This document shows, piece after piece, positions 44,622 to 52,028 of a DNA stretch of 64,000 bases. This DNA is from Pelolinea sp. (GTDB lineage Bacteria > Chloroflexota > Anaerolineae > Anaerolineales > Anaerolineaceae): assembly GCA_030692365.1 (NCBI GenBank), contig JAUYCC010000011.1, positions 1 through 64,000 on the forward strand, given 5' to 3'. A model generated the notes under the pieces. It saw only the letters and a list, made by a program, of their open reading frames with translations, was not told the DNA's origin and ran no database searches. A program made the position numbers and the translations under genes. Position 1 is the stretch's first letter. Each line of letters starts with the position of its first letter.

Positions 44622-46731
44622 GGCTTTCGCCTTTTGATTGATATACCCTTTTTTGCAGGGTATGAAATGCCTGTAGCAACGGTCCTCTTTGTTCTGAGCC
44701 ATATTCATTGGTACGGACCGTATTTACACAGATCATTTTTCCACAGCGGCTGATGAGGCCCTCGATGATCTTTACCATTCCTGCCTGATTGGCATCATAT
44801 TCATGTGCGTCGGTCCATAATTGTTCCAAATCCCTGTTGCGATTAAGCAAATAGGGATTGGTCAATGGTTGGTTTAACCGTTCCCACCAGCCAAGACTGC
44901 CAATATCAAGCCAGAATTGATAATTGACATTTCTGTTTTCCATTAAAAAAGTGTGCGCCGGGGCAATTAAAACGGCATTTTTGATTTTTTCTTCATTGGC
45001 AATTATCGCTGACGGAAGGAGGCCGCTTTCAACGGATCTGATGTATTCAAGGCCGGCGGTGATTTCGTCAATATTCATGACCTGCGTCAGAAATTGTCGA
45101 AAAGCGCGGATCGATTGCGTTATTTGGGAAATCCTGGAAGCAGTGTCGTGCTCAGTAAAAAGGCTGAAACCTTTTTGAGAGAATAATTCACCAAAAATTA
45201 TACAGAAAAAGACATCCAAAGGCTGAGGATCTTGTGATTTGTAATCAATGATCCAGTTTCTGATTCTTTCCAGTTTTTCACCAATCTGAAAGGTAATTCT
45301 CTCCTGCATTACAGGATTGGTGATGGTGTCAAATGACCGTAATCCTTCCTGTGATTGTTTAACCGAGAATAGAGTCCGTACGATCAAATCCGCTTTGACG
45401 ACATCCAAATCTGGCAAGACCACCATAAGAGCATTTCGTATCTCATGAAATGATATTTGCAACTGCCATTGAGGATGAGTTATTTTTGCGAAGGTGAAAA
45501 ACGCGCGGACGTTTGGATCATCAATATACATGCGAGAGGGGCGCGAAGAGCGATGGGGAATGCCCGAGTCATTTAAATTGGCAGATAAAGAAAAATTAAG
45601 TGCATCCGAGAGATAAGGTGAAAGAATGACGATCTCATCCGGTGCTGCTCCTTGAGAATTAATCAGTTCTTTTATCTGATCGCACACTCCAGCGATCATT
45701 TCCGGATAAAAATGGTAATCATTTATCTTCAGACTGTCGTTAAAATCGAAATTTGTAAATGAATTCTTCTTTTGAGATATACATTCATAAAGGGCTATAG
45801 AGAAATTAGATAATGAATCATTATGACCGATCTTATTTTCAAGTCGTTCTTTCACGGTACATAAGGGTTTGATACTTATTGCGCTTGTTGGATCCGCGCC
45901 AAGAAATGAACGATATCCTCCGTGAAGGTCATAAATGACAAATGCAGAATCAAAGTTAGGAAGCCATACTTTGATCAAGTCATGGGCAGCGGGCACGTCT
46001 TCTTCAACATTATCAGCAATAAGTGCCCGGAAATTATTGGAGAAATATTCTTTACAGATTTCCTGATGCCACAAATGGTTAATAAAGACCTCTATTTGCA
46101 GGGAATAATCCAGCAGGTTGTTTGACAGGCAATATTTTCTAAATTCCTGGGCGCAAATCAAAACCTGGTCATAAGCTTTTAAGAGCCCTGCGTCAAGATT
46201 GGCGACGGATTTTAACCGTTGAGAAATCTCGCTGATCGGAAAGCGGATGATGGCTGATTTATTGAGGTCATCCAGAATTTGGCCATATAACCGGTTTCTG
46301 GATAAAACCACAGACTGGAAAAAACCCTGGTCCAGAAGTGGCGATATCGCTTTTTCCATGCAGTATTGAGCAGTTTCTGTCGAGAGAAATTGCGGCGGCC
46401 GGGTTGGATGGAGGAAGCCAGCTTCTTTGGAAACCAACGGCCAGAATAATTCCACCATCCTGCGCGCTAGCCCGCCAAGCGTCAGAATAGACGGCAAGCT
46501 GCCTGAATGATTTAGCTGCTGGCGAAAAAAATCAAAGTAAGGGCCACCGAGGCTGCGCTGCGGAACCATAACCAGGATCTGATACCCCGGATAGTTCGTT
46601 AAAAGGTTTTCAAGGCGGGAAATCGCGCAGGCAGTTTTTCCTGTTCCGGCTTCCCCTTCCAAGAATACTGATTCTTGTAAGTTAATATCAATTATTCTTT
46701 GCTGGTCTTCCGAGAAAGTAAAGGGTTTCAT
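44614..46731 (-). CDS. AddB-like SF1 ATPase with degenerate Walker B
   Basis: 705 aa. Walker A GEAGTGKTACA (26-36), motif Ia ILVMVPQRS, then ILTLGGLARRMVE as in AddB/RecC-type proteins. The Walker B region reads ALIADNVEEDVPAAH, with Asn241 where helicases have the catalytic Glu. Motif III is YDLHGGYRSFLGADP where the family has GDxxQsIyxFRGA. The C-terminus has an altered motif VI. It probably binds ATP and DNA but turns over poorly, a scaffold or recombination-hotspot-type subunit as in AddB. First of the repair genes in the operon, 11 bp after msrQ. Confidence 0.7.
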   Translation of the reverse strand: MKPFTFSEDQQRIIDINLQESVFLEGEAGTGKTACAISRLENLLTNYPGYQILVMVPQRSLGGPYFDFFRQQLNHSGSLPSILTLGGLARRMVELFWPLVSKEAGFLHPTRPPQFLSTETAQYCMEKAISPLLDQGFFQSVVLSRNRLYGQILDDLNKSAIIRFPISEISQRLKSVANLDAGLLKAYDQVLICAQEFRKYCLSNNLLDYSLQIEVFINHLWHQEICKEYFSNNFRALIADNVEEDVPAAHDLIKVWLPNFDSAFVIYDLHGGYRSFLGADPTSAISIKPLCTVKERLENKIGHNDSLSNFSIALYECISQKKNSFTNFDFNDSLKINDYHFYPEMIAGVCDQIKELINSQGAAPDEIVILSPYLSDALNFSLSANLNDSGIPHRSSRPSRMYIDDPNVRAFFTFAKITHPQWQLQISFHEIRNALMVVLPDLDVVKADLIVRTLFSVKQSQEGLRSFDTITNPVMQERITFQIGEKLERIRNWIIDYKSQDPQPLDVFFCIIFGELFSQKGFSLFTEHDTASRISQITQSIRAFRQFLTQVMNIDEITAGLEYIRSVESGLLPSAIIANEEKIKNAVLIAPAHTFLMENRNVNYQFWLDIGSLGWWERLNQPLTNPYLLNRNRDLEQLWTDAHEYDANQAGMVKIIEGLISRCGKMICVNTVRTNEYGSEQRGPLLQAFHTLQKRVYQSKGESRV

Positions 46732-46742
46732 TTAGTCAAATT

Positions 46743-47372
46743 TCAATGCAACAAGAAGCTGTTTATAGATTTTAACCAGCCATATTTCTGCGCCAGTTTT
46801 GTTCTGCTAAATGATGGAATCCTTAATAAAAGAAGCACTAACGTCATCGCTGCATAAATGATAGGTCGCAGGATATCCCCTTTGGTCGCCATCAAATAAT
46901 GGATAATCGCCAGGATAGCGACCAGATACACCATTCGGTGCAGGATTTTCCACCATTTTCCCATTTTTCTCTGAATTATATTTATAGATGTTATTACAAG
47001 TGGGATGAGTAAAACCAGGGCAGACAATCCAATTTGGATGAAGGGTTTATAACGGAGCTCATTAATAATCCATGAGAGATTGAATTCAAAATCAAGGCCA
47101 GCGAAGATTAGAAAATGAAGCGCAGCATAAAGAAAGGAAAATAAACCCAGCGTTTTTCTTATTTTCAGGAATATGGTCAACCCAAAAATATTCCAGATTT
47201 GTGTGCAGGCTAATGAAAGGATTAATAGATTTATAGCAGTCCGCCCGGTTCGCATTGTAGCGGCCTGAATTGGATTGGCCGTCAGGTCATTTCTCCAATA
47301 ATTGACACCGAGCAATCCCAATGGGATAAGACAAATAACACCAGCGATGAGCTGCACTCTGCTGATTTTCAT
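46743..47372 (-). CDS. msrQ: MsrQ-like heme-binding membrane subunit
   Basis: 209 aa with about six transmembrane helices and conserved His residues (LHFLIFAGLDFEF, LHRMVYLVAILAIIHYLMA) of the ferric-reductase-like domain. MsrQ passes electrons from the quinone pool or flavin to MsrP. It starts 2 bp after msrP, the standard msrPQ pair. Confidence 0.88.
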   Translation of the reverse strand: MKISRVQLIAGVICLIPLGLLGVNYWRNDLTANPIQAATMRTGRTAINLLILSLACTQIWNIFGLTIFLKIRKTLGLFSFLYAALHFLIFAGLDFEFNLSWIINELRYKPFIQIGLSALVLLIPLVITSINIIQRKMGKWWKILHRMVYLVAILAIIHYLMATKGDILRPIIYAAMTLVLLLLRIPSFSRTKLAQKYGWLKSINSFLLH

Positions 47373-47374
47373 GA

Positions 47375-48328
47375 CTAGAAATTTATGGATAAATCCATCC
47401 CCTTATAGAGGTATGCTACCTCATCGCCATAGCCGTTGAACATCAGGGTGTCAATCCGGCCATTCTGGCCGATGCGCCTTTCAGTTGCCTGTGACCAGCG
47501 CGGGTGGGAAACTTCAGGATTAACAATGGCATAGAAGCCATATTCGTTCGGGCTGGAAGCCATCCACAGGGATGTGGGCATTTCACTTACGAGGTCGATC
47601 CGGACGATACTTTTGATGGATTTAAACCCATATTTCCACGGAACAACCAGTCTGATTGGTGCGCCGTTCTGCGGGGTAAGAAATTTCCCGTACAATCCAG
47701 TTGCTAATAGTGTCAAGTCGTGCATGGCCTCATCCAGGCGAAGCCCTTCAATATAAGGCCATGGAAAAACCGGACTTTTTTGTCCAGGCATCTGTTGAGG
47801 GTCAAGAAGGGTTTCGAACCTGACGTATTTCGCGTCAGAAGTGGGTTCCACCATTTCAAGTAGTTTATTGAGTGGAAAACCGATCCAGGGGATGACCATC
47901 GACCAGGCTTCAACACATCTTAAGCGATAAATCCTTTCCTCTCGCTCAAACATCGAGCGCAATTTGTCAATGTCAAAGGTCTGGGGCTTGTTAACATAAC
48001 CATCAACACGAACTGACCAGGGTGAAGTGATGAAATTCCTTGCGAGTTCTGTGGGTCCGGATTTGTCTGTTGAAAATTCATAGTAATTGGTGTAACCGGT
48101 AATTTCTTCGTAACTGGTAAGGTTATTTCCTAATTCATCCTTACCATAATTCGCGACCGGAGGTGTAAGGTTCGGTGTAGCTGTAGGCAATAGTGTTTTT
48201 AGCGATGGTTTGCAAGAGGTTGCTAATAAAGAGGCTGCTGATATCGTGAGGGCATTCTTAATAAATCTGCGTCTGGACAGATATAGCTCTTCAGGTGTAA
48301 TTTCTGACGCTGGAATAGCGTTTTTCAT
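47375..48328 (-). CDS. msrP: Protein-methionine-sulfoxide reductase catalytic subunit MsrP
   Basis: 317 aa from ATG 48328 with AGGA upstream; a TTG nine codons earlier is less likely. The Tat signal SRRRFIKNALTISAASLLATSC suits a molybdopterin enzyme folded before export. RCVEAWSMVIPWIGFPL carries the Mo-ligating Cys, and LVVPWKYGFKSIKSIVRI is the family block. It repairs oxidised methionine in extracytoplasmic proteins. The Cys after the signal peptide could alternatively be lipidated. Operon with msrQ. Confidence 0.9.
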   Translation of the reverse strand: MKNAIPASEITPEELYLSRRRFIKNALTISAASLLATSCKPSLKTLLPTATPNLTPPVANYGKDELGNNLTSYEEITGYTNYYEFSTDKSGPTELARNFITSPWSVRVDGYVNKPQTFDIDKLRSMFEREERIYRLRCVEAWSMVIPWIGFPLNKLLEMVEPTSDAKYVRFETLLDPQQMPGQKSPVFPWPYIEGLRLDEAMHDLTLLATGLYGKFLTPQNGAPIRLVVPWKYGFKSIKSIVRIDLVSEMPTSLWMASSPNEYGFYAIVNPEVSHPRWSQATERRIGQNGRIDTLMFNGYGDEVAYLYKGMDLSINF

Positions 48329-48339
48329 AGACTGGGGTC

Positions 48340-49167
48340 CTAATTTATCTGCCAATACGAAATTTCATCCAGTTTAATTGTGAATCCTGACGTTTCTTTA
48401 GCATTTATTAATAATCCAAAGTGGCCATCATTGGAAAATGAAGAGTCAGAAATTTCCTGCAGGAATTGGCCATTGGCATAGAGGCGGATGCGGCCGTCTT
48501 TTGCCCACACTCCCAAAACATTGGTTTTGTCTGATCCGGTGTAAATTGAATCACCAGCGGCATTTTCAAGCAATACGGATATTCCTGAAGTATCCCACTT
48601 TCTCAGGTTATACGCTCCATCGCAGGTTATTCCAAAATAATATCCATATCCATCTTGCATATTGGGGGCGCGAAATACGATCCCGTATTGGTCCTTTCCG
48701 CTGCAAGTAGAAATTTCAAATTTCTCTTCGATATAGATATCCTTTGGCTTCTTTTCATAATATACATAAAAGCGAAGGTCATCTTTTAGCGACGCGCTGG
48801 TCGCGACAATTCCGCCGCCGGATGGATAAAATTTGGTGTTATCGGATGTATAACTTCCGGACGAGAACCAGTTTCCCGCGTTGGTCAGGTCATCCTTCCA
48901 GTTTGGTTGTCCGAGGGACTTGACCGGATCTTCACTATTTAGAGTTGGCGTGGGCGCTGCAGTCTCTGTAGTCTCAGTAGGTACAACCGCGGCTGTTGGT
49001 TCCGGGGTGACAGTTTGACTTTTAAAATATTGATCCAGAGCGGTGGCGGTAAACGCGACCGCTACCTGCGTGGCGACCTTATCGTCGAATGATTGCGCTG
49101 CAGGCATTGTCAGGGTGCAGGAAATTGTGACAAACAAAAGAAAAAGGAAAGGGATTTTCTTTATCAT
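48340..49167 (-). CDS. Lipoprotein with lectin/LamG-like beta-sandwich domain
   Basis: 275 aa. Lipobox TISC (Cys17), Thr/Pro linker at about 55-78, then a beta-rich domain (WKDDLTNAGNWFSSGSY, GIVFRAPNMQDGYGYYFGI, VKLDEISYWQ-type ending). It resembles 3-keto-disaccharide hydrolase/DUF1080 concanavalin-like domains that bind sugars or surfaces. It heads the operon containing msrPQ and the repair genes; AAGGA precedes ATG 49167. Confidence 0.7.
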   Translation of the reverse strand: MIKKIPFLFLLFVTISCTLTMPAAQSFDDKVATQVAVAFTATALDQYFKSQTVTPEPTAAVVPTETTETAAPTPTLNSEDPVKSLGQPNWKDDLTNAGNWFSSGSYTSDNTKFYPSGGGIVATSASLKDDLRFYVYYEKKPKDIYIEEKFEISTCSGKDQYGIVFRAPNMQDGYGYYFGITCDGAYNLRKWDTSGISVLLENAAGDSIYTGSDKTNVLGVWAKDGRIRLYANGQFLQEISDSSFSNDGHFGLLINAKETSGFTIKLDEISYWQIN

Positions 49168-49195
49168 AGCAGTATCCTTTGATTATCCTGAATCA

Positions 49196-49201
49196 ATTAT
49201 A
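49196..49201 (-). promoter_or_regulatory. -10 box (TATAAT) of the lipoprotein-msrPQ-repair operon
   Basis: TATAAT on the - strand lies 28 nt before the start at 49167. It is the only clear promoter-like box upstream of the seven contiguous leftward genes. Confidence 0.5.
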
Positions 49202-49242
49202 TAAGAGAATGATGATGCAAATATCAGGTCGGTTTGCTCATG

Positions 49243-49248
49243 TATAAT
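49243..49248 (+). promoter_or_regulatory. -10 box (TATAAT) for leaderless ruvX
   Basis: TATAAT ends 9 nt before ATG 49258; earlier in-frame starts overlap or precede the box. No SD precedes ATG 49258. Confidence 0.6.
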
Positions 49249-49257
49249 GCTGAAACA

Positions 49258-49689
49258 ATGGCTGTTCAGAAACCAATGCACATATTGGCAGTTGATTGGG
49301 GCACCAAGCGAATCGGTGTGGCGATTAGCGACCCAACTGGAAGGATCGCAAGGCCGTTAGGAATAATTAACCACACCTCTCGATCAGAAGATGCCGAGAG
49401 GATAGTCAAGTTATCCCACGAGAATTCTGTAGATTCTATTATTATGGGGGTTACTTATGATGAAAATAACTGTCTGACCCCATCAGGGAGAAGCGCGAAC
49501 AGGCTTGCGGATGAGATTTCCAAACTATACGGCAAACAAATTGTTTTATGGGATGAAGCTTTTACAACCCTTTACGCGAAGCGATTACAAATAGAAAAAG
49601 GAACTTCGCGATCAAGACGAAAAGGTCATCAGGATGATATCGCGGCTGTGCTGCTTTTGCAGGATTATCTGGAAAAAATCAATCCATGA
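49258..49689 (+). CDS. ruvX: RuvX/YqgF-family Holliday-junction resolvase-like nuclease
   Basis: 143 aa. The RNase H-like motifs ILAVDWGTKRIGVAISD, SIIMGVTYDEN, LWDEAFTT and the C-terminal GHQDDIAAVLLLQDYL contain the acidic catalytic residues. Family members process pre-16S rRNA 5' ends or branched DNA. It overlaps mltG by 4 bp (ATGA), the usual ruvX-mltG pair. Confidence 0.9.
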   Translation: MAVQKPMHILAVDWGTKRIGVAISDPTGRIARPLGIINHTSRSEDAERIVKLSHENSVDSIIMGVTYDENNCLTPSGRSANRLADEISKLYGKQIVLWDEAFTTLYAKRLQIEKGTSRSRRKGHQDDIAAVLLLQDYLEKINP

Positions 49690-50819
49690 AAGAAACAAAC
49701 CAAAAATTCATTTTAGCCGGGATCATTCTGACCATCCTGTTGGCCTTTATTGCATTAACATTTATTACGGTTACATTAATACCTGATATTACTGCTCGCT
49801 TGTTTGGTCCCCCGGGTCTTTTATTGGACAATTCCAATCGAATCCTTTATTCAACAAAGTTGTTTCTAAATAGAGACTTGCTCTTGACCCCGTATTCATC
49901 AAGTGGATCAGACCATCTTTTTATTATCAAGCCTGGTGAGACAGCTGCGGATGTGGTTGAGGATCTGTCGAATGCCAAATTAATAAAAGCCCCGGAAATT
50001 TTCAAAGATTATCTCGTTTATAAAGGAATTGACCGGCTGCTTCAAGCGGGAACTTTTCTTTTGAACCCTTCTATGAATCCAATTGAAATCGCCGCTGCGG
50101 TTTATGACGCCAATCCGCAGGATGTCGCTTTTTATTTTCTGGCAGGGTGGCGGGCAGAGGAAATCGCCGCACTTTTACCCACATCCGGTCTTAAGATATC
50201 TATCGAAGACTTCTTGAGTCTGGTCCATAATCCCCCAAAGTCATTATCCGCGTTTATTTCACCGGAAATAACTTCACTTGAGGGTTTTCTTTCTCCTGGG
50301 AATTATCAGGTTTTAAAATCGGTCACTGTAGAAGAATTGATCAGACAATTATTAATGAATTTCTCAAATCGGTTACCCACTAATTATGAAGTATCCCTTA
50401 AGAAAACAGGATTATCTCTCGATCAAGCGATTATCCTTGCCTCAATCGTTGAAAAGGAAACAATTCTTCCGGAGGAAGCGCCAATAATCGCGAGCGTATT
50501 TATTAACCGATTGAATGCCGGTATGCCCTTACAAAGTGACCCTACTGTTCAATACGCTTTGGGTTTTAGTATAGAACAGAAAACATGGTGGAAAAATCCA
50601 TTAACGAGTGAAGATTTATCCATTGATTCCCCGTTTAATACCTATCTTTTTCCAGGATTACCCCCAACTCCAATATGTAATCCCAAAGTTACTGCTATTT
50701 CAGCTGTTCTGAATCCGGCAGATACTGATTTCATCTTTTTCCGGGCGGTATGCGACGGAACAGGCAAACATACATTCAATTCAACCTATGAAGATCATCT
50801 CAAAGCCGCGTGCGAATAG
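49686..50819 (+). CDS. mltG: Endolytic transglycosylase MltG
   Basis: 377 aa. N-terminal membrane anchor at about 8-32, a LysM-like segment IKPGETAADVVEDLSNAKL, and the YceG catalytic domain with LEGFLSPGNYQV (catalytic Glu) and ILASIVEKET...ASVFINRLNAGMPLQSDPTVQYAL. It cuts nascent glycan strands and ends their polymerisation. The motif is usually LEGYLFPDTY, so the surroundings of the Glu vary here. A terminator follows. Confidence 0.92.
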   Translation: MKETNQKFILAGIILTILLAFIALTFITVTLIPDITARLFGPPGLLLDNSNRILYSTKLFLNRDLLLTPYSSSGSDHLFIIKPGETAADVVEDLSNAKLIKAPEIFKDYLVYKGIDRLLQAGTFLLNPSMNPIEIAAAVYDANPQDVAFYFLAGWRAEEIAALLPTSGLKISIEDFLSLVHNPPKSLSAFISPEITSLEGFLSPGNYQVLKSVTVEELIRQLLMNFSNRLPTNYEVSLKKTGLSLDQAIILASIVEKETILPEEAPIIASVFINRLNAGMPLQSDPTVQYALGFSIEQKTWWKNPLTSEDLSIDSPFNTYLFPGLPPTPICNPKVTAISAVLNPADTDFIFFRAVCDGTGKHTFNSTYEDHLKAACE

Positions 50820-50868
50820 AACTGGAATCAAATACCGGGAATTAATTTCAAATGTATAAAGGAATGAA

Positions 50869-50891
50869 AAACGCAGGATTACTCTGCGTTT
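50869..50891. terminator. Bidirectional terminator between mltG and ferredoxin gene
   Basis: AAACGCAG/CTGCGTTT, 8-bp stem with 7-nt loop, A-rich on the left and TAATTTT on the right, between convergent genes. Confidence 0.75.
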
Positions 50892-50913
50892 AATTTTAAG
50901 ATGGCTTTCCTCT

Positions 50914-51324
50914 TTATTTCTGGGTGGAATACCCAGGTCCCTCTGTGTAGAAAGTCGCATTTTTTTCGATTGCGCCAGTAAGATCGACAATTTCACCCAG
51001 TTTCAAGATTCTGGTTGCCTGGAGTTGAACTGGTTCACCATTCCGATCTTCACCTTTATATAATTCGTTAAAACCTTTAGTTTCCAAAGGCGCTGATAGA
51101 ATTTCGCCGCCCTCGGCTTCGTATTCTTTGGGGACTTCAGATAATTCAAAGATAGCGGTATTTGGACATTCAGCTTCACAGGCACCGCAATCGATGCAGG
51201 CATCTGGATCTATGTTGTAAGTGGGATACTCTTCTATTGGTTCTCCAGGTGAAATGCAATCTACCGGACAGACTTCCACGCAGCTACTGTCACGCAGGCA
51301 AAGGTTGGTAATTACTCTGGGCAT
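50914..51324 (-). CDS. Two-cluster ferredoxin with C-terminal extension
   Basis: 136 aa. Cluster 1 Cys9, 15, 19, 23 (SSCVEVCPVDC) and cluster 2 Cys43, 46, 49, 53 (CIDCGACEAECP) resemble seven- or eight-iron bacterial ferredoxins. An extra ~70-residue tail of unknown fold (LQATRILKLGEIVDLTGAIE) is longer than in standard FdxA. SD GGAGG before the ATG. It lies 27 bp downstream of sod on the same strand, so probably cotranscribed. Confidence 0.85.
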   Translation of the reverse strand: MPRVITNLCLRDSSCVEVCPVDCISPGEPIEEYPTYNIDPDACIDCGACEAECPNTAIFELSEVPKEYEAEGGEILSAPLETKGFNELYKGEDRNGEPVQLQATRILKLGEIVDLTGAIEKNATFYTEGPGYSTQK

Positions 51325-51351
51325 CGTTTTCCTCCATAAAAAGCAAAAAAC

Positions 51352-51954
51352 TTACTTATATCTGGCGCTGACTTTTTCCCAGTCCACCATATTCCAGAAA
51401 TCCTCAACAAATTCAGGGCGGCGGTTTTGATATTTCAAATAGTAAGCGTGCTCCCAGACATCAATTGTCAGGATAGGATGAAGGCCTTTTGATACAGGTG
51501 AATCCTGATTGGGAGTGGTTGTAATAACCAGACCGCCCGAGGCGTCTTTGCACAGCCAACCCCAACCGCTGCCAAATACACCGATTGAAGCGTCACTAAG
51601 TTCTTTCTTGAAGGCATCAAAACTGCCAAACTTGGATTTAATGGCTTCTGCGAGTTTTCCGCCCGGAGTGCCACCTTTTTTGGGTCCCAGTTGCTCCCAC
51701 CAAAGATTATGGTGGTAAAAGCCACCGCCGTGGTTGCGTACAGCTCCGCGTACATCTTCTGGGACTATGGTGAGATCGCTCAGAATAGCGACAATATCCA
51801 TTTTGAAGAATTCGGGATATTTTTCAAGCGCCGCATTTAATTTGGCAGTATATGTCGCATGGTGTTTGTCATGATGGGTTTCCACAGTCTTAGCATCCAT
51901 AAAGGGTTCCAACGCGTCATAGGCATAAGTTAATTCCTTTAATATGAAAGCCAT
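51352..51954 (-). CDS. sod: Fe/Mn superoxide dismutase
   Basis: 200 aa. Metal ligands are in ETHHDKHHATY, GFYHHNLWW and DVWEHAYYLKYQNRRPEFVEDF. GGGFYHHNLWWEQL and FGSGWGWL are standard, and the metal (Mn or Fe) cannot be decided by eye. No signal peptide, so cytosolic. Strong SD (AAGGAGAG) and a near-consensus promoter upstream. Cotranscribed with the ferredoxin. Confidence 0.94.
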   Translation of the reverse strand: MAFILKELTYAYDALEPFMDAKTVETHHDKHHATYTAKLNAALEKYPEFFKMDIVAILSDLTIVPEDVRGAVRNHGGGFYHHNLWWEQLGPKKGGTPGGKLAEAIKSKFGSFDAFKKELSDASIGVFGSGWGWLCKDASGGLVITTTPNQDSPVSKGLHPILTIDVWEHAYYLKYQNRRPEFVEDFWNMVDWEKVSARYK

Positions 51955-51982
51955 TTTCTCTCCTTAATTTTTCGTTTAATAA

Positions 51983-52011
51983 ATCTTATATTTTTTGGGC
52001 ATCAATGTCAA
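51983..52011 (-). promoter_or_regulatory. Sigma-70-like promoter of sod
   Basis: On the - strand, TTGACA (52006-52011) and TAAGAT (51983-51988) are separated by 17 bp. It is the best -35/-10 pair seen in the window and lies about 30 bp before the SD and start. Confidence 0.7.
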
Positions 52012-52028
52012 TAATGTTTGGGTTTGAA

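Noticed and set aside
44621-44708. Start of the UvrD-like helicase at the ATG of 44708
   Set aside because: It would overlap the AddB-like gene by 95 bp; the GTG at 44621 overlaps by 8 bp like the other joints of this operon and still precedes the Walker A motif.
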